Positions 55,534-64,000 of a stretch of 64,000 bases of DNA are shown here, in pieces. Below the pieces are notes generated by a model. It was not told the origin of the DNA, searched no databases, and worked only from the letters and a program-made list of their open reading frames with translations. Source of the stretch: an uncultured Monoglobus sp. (lineage in GTDB: Bacteria > Bacillota > Clostridia > Monoglobales > Monoglobaceae). Where the stretch lies: NCBI GenBank assembly GCA_947628795.1, contig CANRBF010000009.1, positions 49,737 to 113,736 of the forward strand, read 5' to 3'. The position numbers and the translations under genes were made by a program. Position 1 is the stretch's first letter, and each line of letters starts with the position of its first letter.

Positions 55534-56412
55534 ATGTCATCAACATTCAAACCGGTGCGCAAGGCGGTCATTCCGGTTGCGGGCTGGGGAACGCGATTTC
55601 TGCCCGCGACCAAGGCGATGCCCAAGGAGATGCTTCCGATAGTGGACACGCCCACGATCCAGTATATAGTAGAGGAGGCCGTGGCGTCGGGCATAGAGCA
55701 GATCTGCCTCGTCACGTCCCACACCAAAAAAGCGATAGAGGACCATTTCGACAGGACGCTCGAGCTTGAAGCGCTGCTCGAAAAGGGCGGCAAGACCGAG
55801 TATCTAAAGCAGATCCGCGCCATCGCCGACATGGCGGAGGTGGTTTCGGTGCGCCAGAAGGAGGCCAAGGGCCTGGGCCACGCGGTGCTGTGCGCCGAAT
55901 CGTTCGTGGGCGACGAGCCCTTCGCGGTGCTTCTGGGCGACGACGTTGTATATAATGAAGAAACTCCCTGCGTAAAGCAGCTGATAGACGTGTATAACGA
56001 GACGGGCGGCAGCGTGCTGGGCGTCCAGACCGTGCCCCACGAGAACATCTGCAAATACGGCTGCGTGGACGGCGAGAAGATCGGCGATCGGCTCTACACG
56101 GTAAACGATATGATCGAAAAGCCCTCGCCCGACGAGGCTCCGACCGACGTGGGCGTGCTCGGCAGATACGTTATAACCCCGGCGATATTTGAGAAGCTCA
56201 AGCGGACCAAGCCCGGCGCGGGCGGCGAGATACAGCTGACCGACGCGCTCAAGGCCCTCGCCAAGGACGAGAAAATGTACGCCTATGATTTTGTCGGCCG
56301 CCGCTACGACGTGGGCGACCGTCTGGGCTTCCTGGAGGCGACCGTCGAGTTCGCCCTCCGCCGCGACGACCTCAAAGACGCGTTCGCGCAGTATCTCAAA
56401 ACTGTATGCTGA
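55534..56412 (+). CDS. galU: UTP-glucose-1-phosphate uridylyltransferase
   Basis: A 292-residue nucleotidyltransferase that makes UDP-glucose for surface glycans. It has IPVAGWGTRFLPATKAMPKE (about 11-30), VDTPTIQYIVEEA, LGHAVLCAE, LLGDDVVY and a catalytic-site Lys in MIEKPSPDEAP. An in-frame start 54 bases upstream lies on the promoter; the ATG at 55534 has AAAGGAG. Its last seven bases overlap the ABC permease gene, linking UDP-glucose supply to glycan export. Confidence 0.95.
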   Translation: MSSTFKPVRKAVIPVAGWGTRFLPATKAMPKEMLPIVDTPTIQYIVEEAVASGIEQICLVTSHTKKAIEDHFDRTLELEALLEKGGKTEYLKQIRAIADMAEVVSVRQKEAKGLGHAVLCAESFVGDEPFAVLLGDDVVYNEETPCVKQLIDVYNETGGSVLGVQTVPHENICKYGCVDGEKIGDRLYTVNDMIEKPSPDEAPTDVGVLGRYVITPAIFEKLKRTKPGAGGEIQLTDALKALAKDEKMYAYDFVGRRYDVGDRLGFLEATVEFALRRDDLKDAFAQYLKTVC

Positions 56413-57143
56413 AACGGCTTTTGACTTTGTCAATGATAGATTTCCGCTCAAGGTACGCCGGGCACTCCCTCGGCGTTCTTTGGGCTTTTTTATATCCCGC
56501 CGCCGCGGCCCTGCTCTACTTCTTCGTGTTCGGCGTTATACTAAAGACAGGCCCCGTTGACGGTTCGCCGTACCTCGTCTGGCTCCTTTCCGCGCTGGTC
56601 CCGTTTCTGTTTGTGAGCGAAGCCGCGTCCTCCGCGTCGTCCGCGCTGGTCGACTATTCATATCTGGCGCGCAAATCCCGTGTGAGCGTCGGCCTGCTTC
56701 CCGCCGCCCGCGTGCTGTCGTGCCTTCCGGTGCATGCTGTTTTTCTGTCGGTTCTGCTCGCGCTCGGCGGAGGCGCTCGCGTTTCGCTGCTCGTCTGTAT
56801 TGCCGCCGAGCTTCTGTTTTCGCTGGCCGTCGGATATTTTTTGGCTGTTATCACGGTTTTTTTCCGCGATTTAAAAAGCCTGCTCCCCATAATCACGCAG
56901 CTGGGCTTCTGGGTGACGCCGATCTTCTGGGACATAAGCGCGGCGCCCGGTCGCGCCTGTACGATTTTGTGCGTCATAGATCCGGTAATATATATATCGG
57001 AAGGTTTTCGTTCCGCGTTTGGCGCGACCGGCTCGTGCCCCTCGTGGTTCTCGGCGTACTTCTGGGTTTTCACCGCCGCGCTGCTTGCGGTGTCGGCATG
57101 TCTTTTTTTCGGTATACAATCAAGGATTGTAGACCATTTATAG
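56406..57143 (+). CDS. ABC-2 type polysaccharide export permease (Wzm/TagG-like)
   Basis: A 245-residue membrane protein with six helices. The start RDxxxRY-type motif (MIDFRSRYAGHSLGVLWAF), VFFRDLKSLLPIITQLGFWV and TPIFWDIS are typical of the permease of teichoic acid and O-antigen exporters. It needs a Wzt/TagH ATPase; the only one in the window is at 22292-23461, 33 kb away. It overlaps the end of galU by seven bases. AT-rich DNA rather than an ATPase gene follows. Confidence 0.9.
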   Translation: MLKRLLTLSMIDFRSRYAGHSLGVLWAFLYPAAAALLYFFVFGVILKTGPVDGSPYLVWLLSALVPFLFVSEAASSASSALVDYSYLARKSRVSVGLLPAARVLSCLPVHAVFLSVLLALGGGARVSLLVCIAAELLFSLAVGYFLAVITVFFRDLKSLLPIITQLGFWVTPIFWDISAAPGRACTILCVIDPVIYISEGFRSAFGATGSCPSWFSAYFWVFTAALLAVSACLFFGIQSRIVDHL

Positions 57144-57171
57144 AAAAATTAAAATTTTTTTCCCAAAAGTA

Positions 57172-57200
57172 TTGCATTTTGTAATCAATTGTGATATTAT
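57172..57200 (+). promoter_or_regulatory. Promoter of the giant SLH protein gene
   Basis: TTGCAT, 17 bases, TATTAT, leaving a leader of about 200 bases. A weaker second candidate (TTTACG, 20 bases, TATGAT) lies at 57244-57275. Confidence 0.6.
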
Positions 57201-57410
57201 AGTACATAGCAAAATATCTTAAAATAAGATGTTTGTGCGCAAATTTACGCATATATAGTGGTTTTATGTTATGATATATACAATATATTGTGTATTATCC
57301 GACATGACCGGGCCGCTTTCGGTGCGCGTAAATTGTATGATTACGGAAAAAAATAAAATTAAAATAGAGGCGAAAGCCTCAAACAAAATTATTTCAAGGA
57401 GGGTTTCTGT

Positions 57411-60400
57411 ATGAGAAACTTTAGAAGAACCTTAGCCTCAATTTTGGCAATCGCTATGGTTCTGACCACGATCGCTATCCCCGCTGTTTCTGCGGCCGGT
57501 TTTGATGACACAGCCGGCCACTGGGCAGAGGGCGTTATCGACACGTGGACGAACTATGGCGTTATCCAGGGCGACGGCAACGGCCTTTTCAGACCGGACG
57601 ATGCCATTACCCGCGCCGAAGTTGCGCAGGTTACACAAAACGTTATCGGCTATGTGACAACGGCCGGTAATTCGTTCACAGACGTAGACCCCACGGCATG
57701 GTATGCCGACGCGGTGCTCAAGCTCGTTGCGGCCGGCACTCTCAAGGGTAACGGCGACGGAACAATGGCTCCGAACGCTTACATGACCCGTGAGGAAGCT
57801 ATGACGATGCTTTCGCGCGCTTACGGTCTCACGCCTGACAACACACAGGCGGGCATCACTCAGTACGCTGACTATGCTTCGATCTCCGAGTATGCGACGG
57901 GCCATATCGGCGCTATGACAGCTGCCGGTTATGTAAACGGTTATCCCGATGGCACGATCAAACCTCAGGATTGCATAGCCAGAGGCGAGTTCGTTAAGAT
58001 GCTCGACAACATGATCAAGCTGTACATAACCGCTCCCGGAACCTACGGACCTCTGTATGTAGACGGTATCGTAATGGTTAAGTCGGGCGGCGTTACGCTG
58101 AACGGCGTAGTTGCTGACGGTCTTGTTGTATCGCCTCAGGTTAGCGGCTCTATTGATATCACCGGCGCTTCGCAGTTCGGATTCCAGAACAATCTGTCCG
58201 GTTCTGCCAGCATTAACGGCGGCTCGGGCTCAGAGGATAACAGCATCATCTGGGGCGGCGGCGTTAACAACACCGGCGGCGGCACATCTTGGGGCGGCGG
58301 CGGAGGCGGCGGCTCAACAAGCTCGTCAAGACTGACCGCAAGATTCTATGTTGACGGCAAGCTGGTTTACACCGCGACGAACCTCGTTCGCAACCAGGTT
58401 ATCCCCACAACAAAGAGACCCACAGCCGACAAGTATGAGAAGGACGGTTACGACTTCACAGGCTGGTACACGACAAGTGCGGCTGCTGAAGCGAACGACA
58501 TAAACAGACTGTTCGTATTGGAGACAGACGCGGTTACGGGCAACCTCAATCTCTATGCGGGCTATGTGCCTGCCGGCACAACTCCCACAGCGGGCCCCGG
58601 CGAGACACCCGGCCCCGGCGAGACAGCTACGCCCGGTCCCGGTGATGTAACACCCGGCCCCGGCGAGACAGCTACACCCGGTCCCGGCGAGACACCCGGC
58701 CCCGGCGGTGATGTAACACCCGTTCCCGGACAGACATACACTGCTCACCTCTATAACGATGGCAAGGGCGGTAAACTCGTTGCGGGCAAAGGCGGCTCGG
58801 AGACACAGGCTCCCGCTGAGACTAATGCTCCCGCTGAGACTAACGCTCCCACAGATACACCGGCTCCCGCTGAGACACAGGCTCCCACGGATACACCGGC
58901 TCCCGCTCAGACGCAGGAACCCGCAGAGTCCGGTGACCTTACAGCTCTTGACGCTGCCGGCGAAACCGTATCCTTCGGCGTATTCGGCAACCAGAAGCTG
59001 GAAGCTGAAACCGTTCTCGGCGGCAAAGTTAAGATTTACGCTACAAGCGAAAAGCCTATCGAAATTTCTAACTCGGATAAAGAATATATGGGATTTGCCG
59101 GCCAGATCAAGTTCGGCGGCACAGCTAAGTTCCCCTCCGAAAGAGTTGTTGAGGTAATGATCCCCGCCGACGGTACCGTTACGGTATACGGCGCTTCCGC
59201 TTCAAGCTCGGCTGTTCGTACTCTCCAGTACTCCAACGCCGGTTCTGCTGCTGCGGACGTTCCCGGTCTTACCGATGTTAACAACGAAGGCTCTCAGTCC
59301 GAGCCCATCACCGTTAAGGCTGGTTCCTTTATCGTAGGTTCCAAGTCTTCCGGCTTCAACATCTTCGCTATCGAGTATGCTCCCGCTACAGCTGCGGCAG
59401 CTGCCGATGCTAATAATGGTCCCTTGAACTTCGGTAAAGGTACTCCCGATGACCCCAACTATTCTAAGCTTGTTAGAGAAGACAAGGAAGACGGCACAGT
59501 TGTTTACAAGGTTGTTTGGGAAGACGGAACCGATGTAGGCACTGCTATTAATGAGCCCGCTATCGAAAGCAATATCTTCATTGACGACGGTAACTTCGGT
59601 TACTATGAGAACGCCGGCAATGATGATAAGTTCACGGGCGCCAGATATACTACCGGCGACGGTACTACTCCTTCAGCCGGTTATAAACCCGAAAATGTTA
59701 AGATCGAGGGCGCTATCTATTCCCGCGGTTCTTCCGTAGGCGAATTCGAAGCTGACATGCACGGCGCATTCGGCGTTGTAATGCCCTTCGACGGCAGAGC
59801 TACTCTCGTTGCGGGTAAAGGCGGCGATACCAAAGGTGAGACCGACCTCTACGCTCGCGTTGGTTTTGACGGCGTTGAAACCCTTCTCGGCGATTTGAAC
59901 GCTATGACCGATGCTAACGGCGAAGTTACCCAGGCCGCTTACTCCTTTAGCCTCTATCCCTTCGATCAGGTTATCGAGAAAGGTACTCGAGTATTCTTCT
60001 ATGGCGCAGGCGCCAGCCCGAACCGCATACTCTTTTCGCAGGTTATCCTGACACCAGCGGCCGAAGACGAAACACCCGCTCCGCATGTTACCGCGGCTCC
60101 CGACCTTACCTCTAAGGTTATTCCCGCTGTTCAGCCGGGTAAGGAAAAAGACCCCGACGCGGTTTTTTCCGAGGACGGCAAGATCACCGTCGATCCTATA
60201 CCCGCAGGTACCGATAAGAGCGGCACCGAAGGCGCTTGGACTGCCAAGAACGGCCTCGTTTCCGCTAATACCAACCCCTCGGATCCCGATTTCGGCAAAG
60301 TTTCCGCTGACCAGGCTCCCGTTCAGGGTTCCGCTATAAAGGTCAATGTAACAGAGGCAGGTATGGTTAACGTTGTTATGGAGATCGGCGCTCCCGGTTC

Positions 60401-63400
60401 TTCCGGCAACAAGCACGCTTATGTTCTCAAGTTCGCCAAGGATGCGACCACAGGCGGCGAGCAGCTGCTCGACTTCGAGAACCAAACAGGCGCAAAATAC
60501 ACAGACGATGAGAATATCAACTTCACCGCTGAGCCCGGCTTCGACTACTATGTATATGTAGACGGTTCAAAGGCAGGCTTCGGTCAGGTTACATTTACAC
60601 CCGGCGCTGCTGCTCCCACGACCGAGCCCGGCGGCACAGAGACACAGGCTCCTTCTGAGACGCAGGCTCCCGTTGAGACGCAGACTCCTTCGGAGACACA
60701 GACTCCCGTAGAGACTCAGACTCCCGTAGAGACTCAGACTCCCGTAGAGACTCAGTCTCCTGTAGAGACTCAGACTCCTGTAGAGACTCAGACACCTGTA
60801 GAGACTCAGACACCGGTTCCCGGCGGCAGCACAGAGACTCAGCCTCCCGCTGAGACACAGCCTCCCGTTGAGACTCAGCCTCCCGTTGAGACTCAGCAGC
60901 CCACGACCGATCCCGCTCACAAGTGCGACGAAGAATTCCAATTCGCTGCGGGCGATGCGGTTGTATTCGAGGCTCCCGCTGATCTCACGGTTGATTCAAT
61001 AACAGTAAAGACGACCGCTGCAGGCGCGGAAGTTAAGGTAGAAAACGGCACATTCACAATGCCCGCTGAGGACGTTGACGTAACTGTTGTATACAAATCG
61101 TCACAGCCCGGCGGTGACATAACACCCGGCCCCGGCGGCGATGTAACACCCGGCCCCGGCCAGTCATCCGAGCCCGGCACAACAGCCACACCCGGCCCCG
61201 GCGGTGATGTAACACCCGGTCCCGGCGGCGATGTAACGCCCGAACCCGGCCAGTCATCCGAGCCCGGCGCAACAGCCACACCCGGCCCCGGTGATGTAAC
61301 ACCCGGCCCCGGCGATGTAACGCCCGAGCCCGGCCAGTCATCCGAGCCCGGCACAACAGCCACACCCGGCCCCGGCGATGTAACACCCGGCCCCGGCGAG
61401 ACAGCCACACCCGGCCCCGGCGATACAACGCCCGAACCCGCTAGGTACATGGTAACGGTTCATGGCGGCACAGCTACAATTGTGGAAGAGGTAACTACGC
61501 CCGATCCCAACCAGACACCGATACCCGTTGAGACACAGACTCCCGAGACATCAACAGAGCCCGCTCCCGAGACTTCGACAGAGCCCGCTCCCGAGACCTC
61601 GACGGAGCCCGCTCCCGCAGGCGATGTTTGGGTGGCTTCCGAGGCGGTTCTCGCGAACCCGGTAGACCCCGATCCGTTCACGGTTGGCCCCGTAACGGTT
61701 GACCCGATAACTGCTGCTCAGGGCAACGATGCTGACAAGTGGAGTTATGACGATGCTGACAAGAGAATTGGCGCGAACACCAACCCCAAGATCGGTACAA
61801 ATGGCGTTAAGACCAACACCGATATTCCCGACTCGGGCAGCGCTTTCAAGATCACAACAACAGAAGCCGGAACTATCACTCTGACTTATGTAATAAACGG
61901 TACTGCCACAAAGACTATTACTTACAACGTAGTAGAGAAAAAGGCTGACGGTTCGGTTGTGAACTATGATTCAAAGGATTATAACAGCAAAGTAGCAGAC
62001 GCGAAAGGCACGATCAATGCTGTTCCCGGTTCCGAGTATTATGTATACGCTCTGGGCGGATCAAAGCTCGGCCTTGCGGCAGTATCCTTCACAGCTGAAG
62101 GCGGCTCTGTAACTCCCGACGAGCCCACTCAGGCTCCCACTCCCGAAGTTACTCAGCAGCCCGGCGGCGATACACCCGGCGGTGAGACGACATATACAGC
62201 GGTAAAGGTATATGCTCCCACAGAGGCTGATATGATGAAATTCCCCGGTATTACTGATACTAATATTGGTACAGATCAGAAACCCTCGTATGCCATCACT
62301 GATGCGACAGAGATTTCGGGCGATACCGACACTGTTTCGATCAAACTGTACGGCTACGCAGTAAACGCCGGCAGCAAAGGCGATTTCCTCAACGGCAACA
62401 ATGCCGACACGGTAGCTGCTCCTGCCGGAATGGATTCAACTCACGCGAAATGCCTCGGCAAGGCTTCGGCAAGCGGTTCTCTGACAGACGGCGCTCCCGC
62501 CGGTCAGTATATGCTTGTTAACGCCAAGACCGCGGGTACTGTAGGCATTTATGCCAAGGTTAACAAGGCAACGGTTGATGAGACCAGCGGTGAACTAACA
62601 CGTGGCTGCCCCGTATATATCACTAAGAAGGACGCTGATCCTCTTGTTCCCGTTTACGAGAACTTTGATACAGAGGTAAAGGATGGTAAGACTACGGGCA
62701 AGACCCGCTTCGTATACTTCGAAGGCGAAGTTGAAGCCGGCGCTGATTATGTTGTATTCTCAACGGCAGGTCTCGATGTTTACGGCATCGAGTTCACACC
62801 CGCTGCAGAGGCTACAGCAGCTGCCGTTGACACTAACTCCATCGGTTATGTAGAGTACATCTTTGATAAAGATAACAATACATTGATGCCGGCCAGTGAA
62901 GCAACCGTAGCTACAATAACAAAGAACAGTGGTATTGACACAGTTCCCGTTATGACAAAGGACAATACGACGAGTGAATATAAGGCTCAGAGTGTAAGTG
63001 GCCACACATATGAAGCTCCTCTTCCTTTGAGTGACGAAGCACATACTTGGGATCAAAGCAACAAGGGATCAAACGGCAAAGGCTTCATCATTGACACCAA
63101 GATGGCTGCCAACAATGCAACATCTTATGACCTCTATGTGATCTTCAGCTCTAACGCAGACGATACTGAAACTGCATTAAGAGTTTCATCATATGTTGAT
63201 GGCGCTGATGGCGCTCAGATCGGTGAGGATCAGTCTGTTACCGGTATGACTCCCACTATGGCTGTGTTTAAAGGTCTCACCGAAGAGCAGATTCACTTTA
63301 TTCTCAGAGTAAAGCAGGGCAGACTCCTCTATGTTGGTATTGATTATATCAGCGGCGGCGCTATAGCTCCCGAGACCTCAACAGAGCCCGCTCCCGAGAC

Positions 63401-64000
63401 ATCGACAGAGCCCGCTCCCGAGACTTCAACAGAGCCCGCTCCCGAGACATCGACAGAGCCCGCTCCCGAGACATCGGAGGCGCCTATAACTACACCCGGT
63501 CCCACGGCTACGGTTGATCCTGACGAATATCAATTGCCGGCTTACGCAGGACAGATTATTTCTATCATTCCTGACGCCGCAAAGACCGTCAAGGAGATCC
63601 AAGTCGTATCCGGCGGAGTTACGCTCAGCGACGAGAATACATTCGTAATGCCCGCAAACGACGTTGAGATCAATATCACCTACGAGGACAGCACAGAAAC
63701 ATCCGCGGCTCCCACAACAGAGCCTTCGGGTCAGCCTTCAACGCCTACGCAAGTGCCCTCGACTGAGCCTTCGGGTCAGCCCGCGACGCCTACGCAAGTG
63801 CCCTCGACTGAGCCTTCGGACCAGCCTGTGACGCCTACGCAAGTGCCCTCGACTGAGCCTTCTGGCCAGCCCGTGACACCTACCCAAGTGCCCTCGACTG
63901 AGCCTTCGGATCAGCCTGTGACACCTACGCAAGTGCCCTCGACTGAGCCTTCTGGCCAGCCCGTGACACCTACCCAAGTGCCCTCGACTGAGCCTTCGGA
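57411..64000 (+). CDS. Giant S-layer-homology surface protein (3' end outside window)
   Basis: The frame is open from this ATG to the window edge, at least 2196 residues. A signal peptide (1-29) is followed by three SLH domains: FDDTAGHWAEGVIDTW, FTDVDPTAWYADAV and YADYASISEYATGHI (about residues 30-205). SLH domains bind pyruvylated wall glycans. Next come a Gly-rich hinge, an InlB-type repeat (~305-390) and alternating beta modules and linkers. Modules end with a motif such as YYVYVDGSKAGFGQVTF or YYVYALGGSKLGLAAVSF, also seen in the protein at the left edge; FVMPANDVEI-type strands recur. Linkers are Gly-Pro-Gly-Glu, Val-Glu-Thr-Gln-Thr-Pro and Glu-Thr-Ser-Thr-Glu-Pro types. SD AAGGAGG lies about nine bases upstream. 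Probably an abundant wall-anchored scaffold or glycan-binding protein; any enzymatic domain is not visible here. Confidence 0.9.
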   Translation, partial: MRNFRRTLASILAIAMVLTTIAIPAVSAAGFDDTAGHWAEGVIDTWTNYGVIQGDGNGLFRPDDAITRAEVAQVTQNVIGYVTTAGNSFTDVDPTAWYADAVLKLVAAGTLKGNGDGTMAPNAYMTREEAMTMLSRAYGLTPDNTQAGITQYADYASISEYATGHIGAMTAAGYVNGYPDGTIKPQDCIARGEFVKMLDNMIKLYITAPGTYGPLYVDGIVMVKSGGVTLNGVVADGLVVSPQVSGSIDITGASQFGFQNNLSGSASINGGSGSEDNSIIWGGGVNNTGGGTSWGGGGGGGSTSSSRLTARFYVDGKLVYTATNLVRNQVIPTTKRPTADKYEKDGYDFTGWYTTSAAAEANDINRLFVLETDAVTGNLNLYAGYVPAGTTPTAGPGETPGPGETATPGPGDVTPGPGETATPGPGETPGPGGDVTPVPGQTYTAHLYNDGKGGKLVAGKGGSETQAPAETNAPAETNAPTDTPAPAETQAPTDTPAPAQTQEPAESGDLTALDAAGETVSFGVFGNQKLEAETVLGGKVKIYATSEKPIEISNSDKEYMGFAGQIKFGGTAKFPSERVVEVMIPADGTVTVYGASASSSAVRTLQYSNAGSAAADVPGLTDVNNEGSQSEPITVKAGSFIVGSKSSGFNIFAIEYAPATAAAAADANNGPLNFGKGTPDDPNYSKLVREDKEDGTVVYKVVWEDGTDVGTAINEPAIESNIFIDDGNFGYYENAGNDDKFTGARYTTGDGTTPSAGYKPENVKIEGAIYSRGSSVGEFEADMHGAFGVVMPFDGRATLVAGKGGDTKGETDLYARVGFDGVETLLGDLNAMTDANGEVTQAAYSFSLYPFDQVIEKGTRVFFYGAGASPNRILFSQVILTPAAEDETPAPHVTAAPDLTSKVIPAVQPGKEKDPDAVFSEDGKITVDPIPAGTDKSGTEGAWTAKNGLVSANTNPSDPDFGKVSADQAPVQGSAIKVNVTEAGMVNVVMEIGAPGSSGNKHAYVLKFAKDATTGGEQLLDFENQTGAKYTDDENINFTAEPGFDYYVYVDGSKAGFGQVTFTPGAAAPTTEPGGTETQAPSETQAPVETQTPSETQTPVETQTPVETQTPVETQSPVETQTPVETQTPVETQTPVPGGSTETQPPAETQPPVETQPPVETQQPTTDPAHKCDEEFQFAAGDAVVFEAPADLTVDSITVKTTAAGAEVKVENGTFTMPAEDVDVTVVYKSSQPGGDITPGPGGDVTPGPGQSSEPGTTATPGPGGDVTPGPGGDVTPEPGQSSEPGATATPGPGDVTPGPGDVTPEPGQSSEPGTTATPGPGDVTPGPGETATPGPGDTTPEPARYMVTVHGGTATIVEEVTTPDPNQTPIPVETQTPETSTEPAPETSTEPAPETSTEPAPAGDVWVASEAVLANPVDPDPFTVGPVTVDPITAAQGNDADKWSYDDADKRIGANTNPKIGTNGVKTNTDIPDSGSAFKITTTEAGTITLTYVINGTATKTITYNVVEKKADGSVVNYDSKDYNSKVADAKGTINAVPGSEYYVYALGGSKLGLAAVSFTAEGGSVTPDEPTQAPTPEVTQQPGGDTPGGETTYTAVKVYAPTEADMMKFPGITDTNIGTDQKPSYAITDATEISGDTDTVSIKLYGYAVNAGSKGDFLNGNNADTVAAPAGMDSTHAKCLGKASASGSLTDGAPAGQYMLVNAKTAGTVGIYAKVNKATVDETSGELTRGCPVYITKKDADPLVPVYENFDTEVKDGKTTGKTRFVYFEGEVEAGADYVVFSTAGLDVYGIEFTPAAEATAAAVDTNSIGYVEYIFDKDNNTLMPASEATVATITKNSGIDTVPVMTKDNTTSEYKAQSVSGHTYEAPLPLSDEAHTWDQSNKGSNGKGFIIDTKMAANNATSYDLYVIFSSNADDTETALRVSSYVDGADGAQIGEDQSVTGMTPTMAVFKGLTEEQIHFILRVKQGRLLYVGIDYISGGAIAPETSTEPAPETSTEPAPETSTEPAPETSTEPAPETSEAPITTPGPTATVDPDEYQLPAYAGQIISIIPDAAKTVKEIQVVSGGVTLSDENTFVMPANDVEINITYEDSTETSAAPTTEPSGQPSTPTQVPSTEPSGQPATPTQVPSTEPSDQPVTPTQVPSTEPSGQPVTPTQVPSTEPSDQPVTPTQVPSTEPSGQPVTPTQVPSTEPS
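60650..60900. repeat. 18-base tandem repeat in the SLH protein gene
   Basis: About a dozen copies of an 18-base unit encode VETQTP-like hexapeptides. Confidence 0.85.
61110..61440. repeat. Gly-Pro-rich tandem repeats in the SLH protein gene
   Basis: Units encode PGPGGDVTPGPG and PGQSSEPGTTAT in a higher-order pattern; a related shorter tract is at 58590-58730. Confidence 0.85.
63367..63480. repeat. 24-base tandem repeat in the SLH protein gene
   Basis: Consecutive copies encode ETSTEPAP; the same unit occurs at 61550-61620. Confidence 0.85.
63715..64000. repeat. 45-base tandem repeat in the SLH protein gene, running off the window
   Basis: Six full copies and the start of a seventh encode TEPSGQPVTPTQVPS. 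Copies alternate between Ser-Gly-Gln and Ser-Asp-Gln types, and the fourth and sixth are identical, so a 90-base unit has been duplicated. Confidence 0.9.

Noticed and set aside
57244..57275. Second promoter for the SLH gene
   Set aside because: The 20-base spacer and poor -35 make it weak; kept only as a remark.
60917..61450. Gly/Pro-rich minus-strand frames within the SLH gene
   Set aside because: These are repeat-derived shadows; the plus frame is open for over 6.5 kb from a proper start.
63715..64000. CRISPR-like regular repeats
   Set aside because: Repeats are contiguous, in frame and without unique spacers; they encode a protein linker.

Overview
The window looks like the chromosome of an anaerobic, Gram-positive member of the Clostridia, probably a gut or plant-fibre degrader. 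The reasons are genes for S-layer-homology surface proteins, a glgB-glgC-glgD-glgA glycogen operon with the Firmicute-type GlgD subunit, strong Shine-Dalgarno sites, sigma-A promoters with 17-base spacers, very long Thr/Pro-rich secreted proteins, and kduI of pectin breakdown. Base composition is moderately GC-rich in genes, with AT-rich promoters. No phage, integrase, IS element, rRNA operon or CRISPR array is visible.

Layout. 1-1734: C-terminal part of a secreted repeat protein. 2.0-6.3 kb: peptide-use operon (OPT transporter, PqqD-like protein, small membrane protein, M20-type dipeptidase), with a ~93-bp direct repeat on each side of the transporter gene. 6.4-9.9 kb, minus strand: VTC-domain polyphosphate polymerase, DUF4956 membrane protein and a beta-helix-like secreted protein. 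10-14 kb: yigZ, gyrA and a lipoprotein gene. 14.1-20.3 kb, minus: glycogen operon. 20.3-23.5 kb, minus: two family 2 glycosyltransferases and a Wzt-like ABC ATPase. A tRNA-Thr follows. 23.8-28.0 kb, minus: MoxR ATPase, DUF58 and transglutaminase triad. 28.2-29.9 kb: secreted SH3-repeat protein. 30-38.1 kb, minus: a 2719-residue secreted protein with GLUG-type repeats, Ig-like, chitobiase-like and cohesin-like domains. 38.7-39.6 kb: rplM-rpsI. 39.7-45 kb: remnant of a DUF4143 ATPase gene, ADP-ribosylglycohydrolase, azlCD, a PurF homologue without its nucleophile, and a RelB-like/zeta-like toxin-antitoxin pair. 45-57 kb: orphan hybrid sensor kinase, MATE exporter with a leader peptide, HD hydrolase, kduI, SUV3-like helicase, bioY, tRNA-Trp, tRNA-Ala, a methyltransferase-STAS fusion, galU and a Wzm-like ABC permease. 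57.4 kb to the edge: a giant S-layer-anchored protein of more than 2196 residues.

How the parts fit. Much of the window serves the cell surface and carbohydrate handling. GalU makes UDP-glucose; the glycosyltransferases and the Wzt/Wzm-like pair, whose genes lie 33 kb apart, would assemble and export a surface glycan. The giant SLH protein and the protein at the left edge share modules, and the left-edge protein and the 2719-residue protein share a C-terminal motif. Glycogen genes store surplus glucose, and KduI feeds pectin-derived uronates into metabolism. The most unusual items are the methyltransferase-STAS fusion, the RelB-like/zeta-like pair with a repeated operator-like site, the PurF homologue beginning Met-Gly-Gly, the leader peptide and hairpin before the MATE gene, the solitary PqqD in a transporter operon, and a palindromic repeat family that has also supplied the end of a coding sequence.
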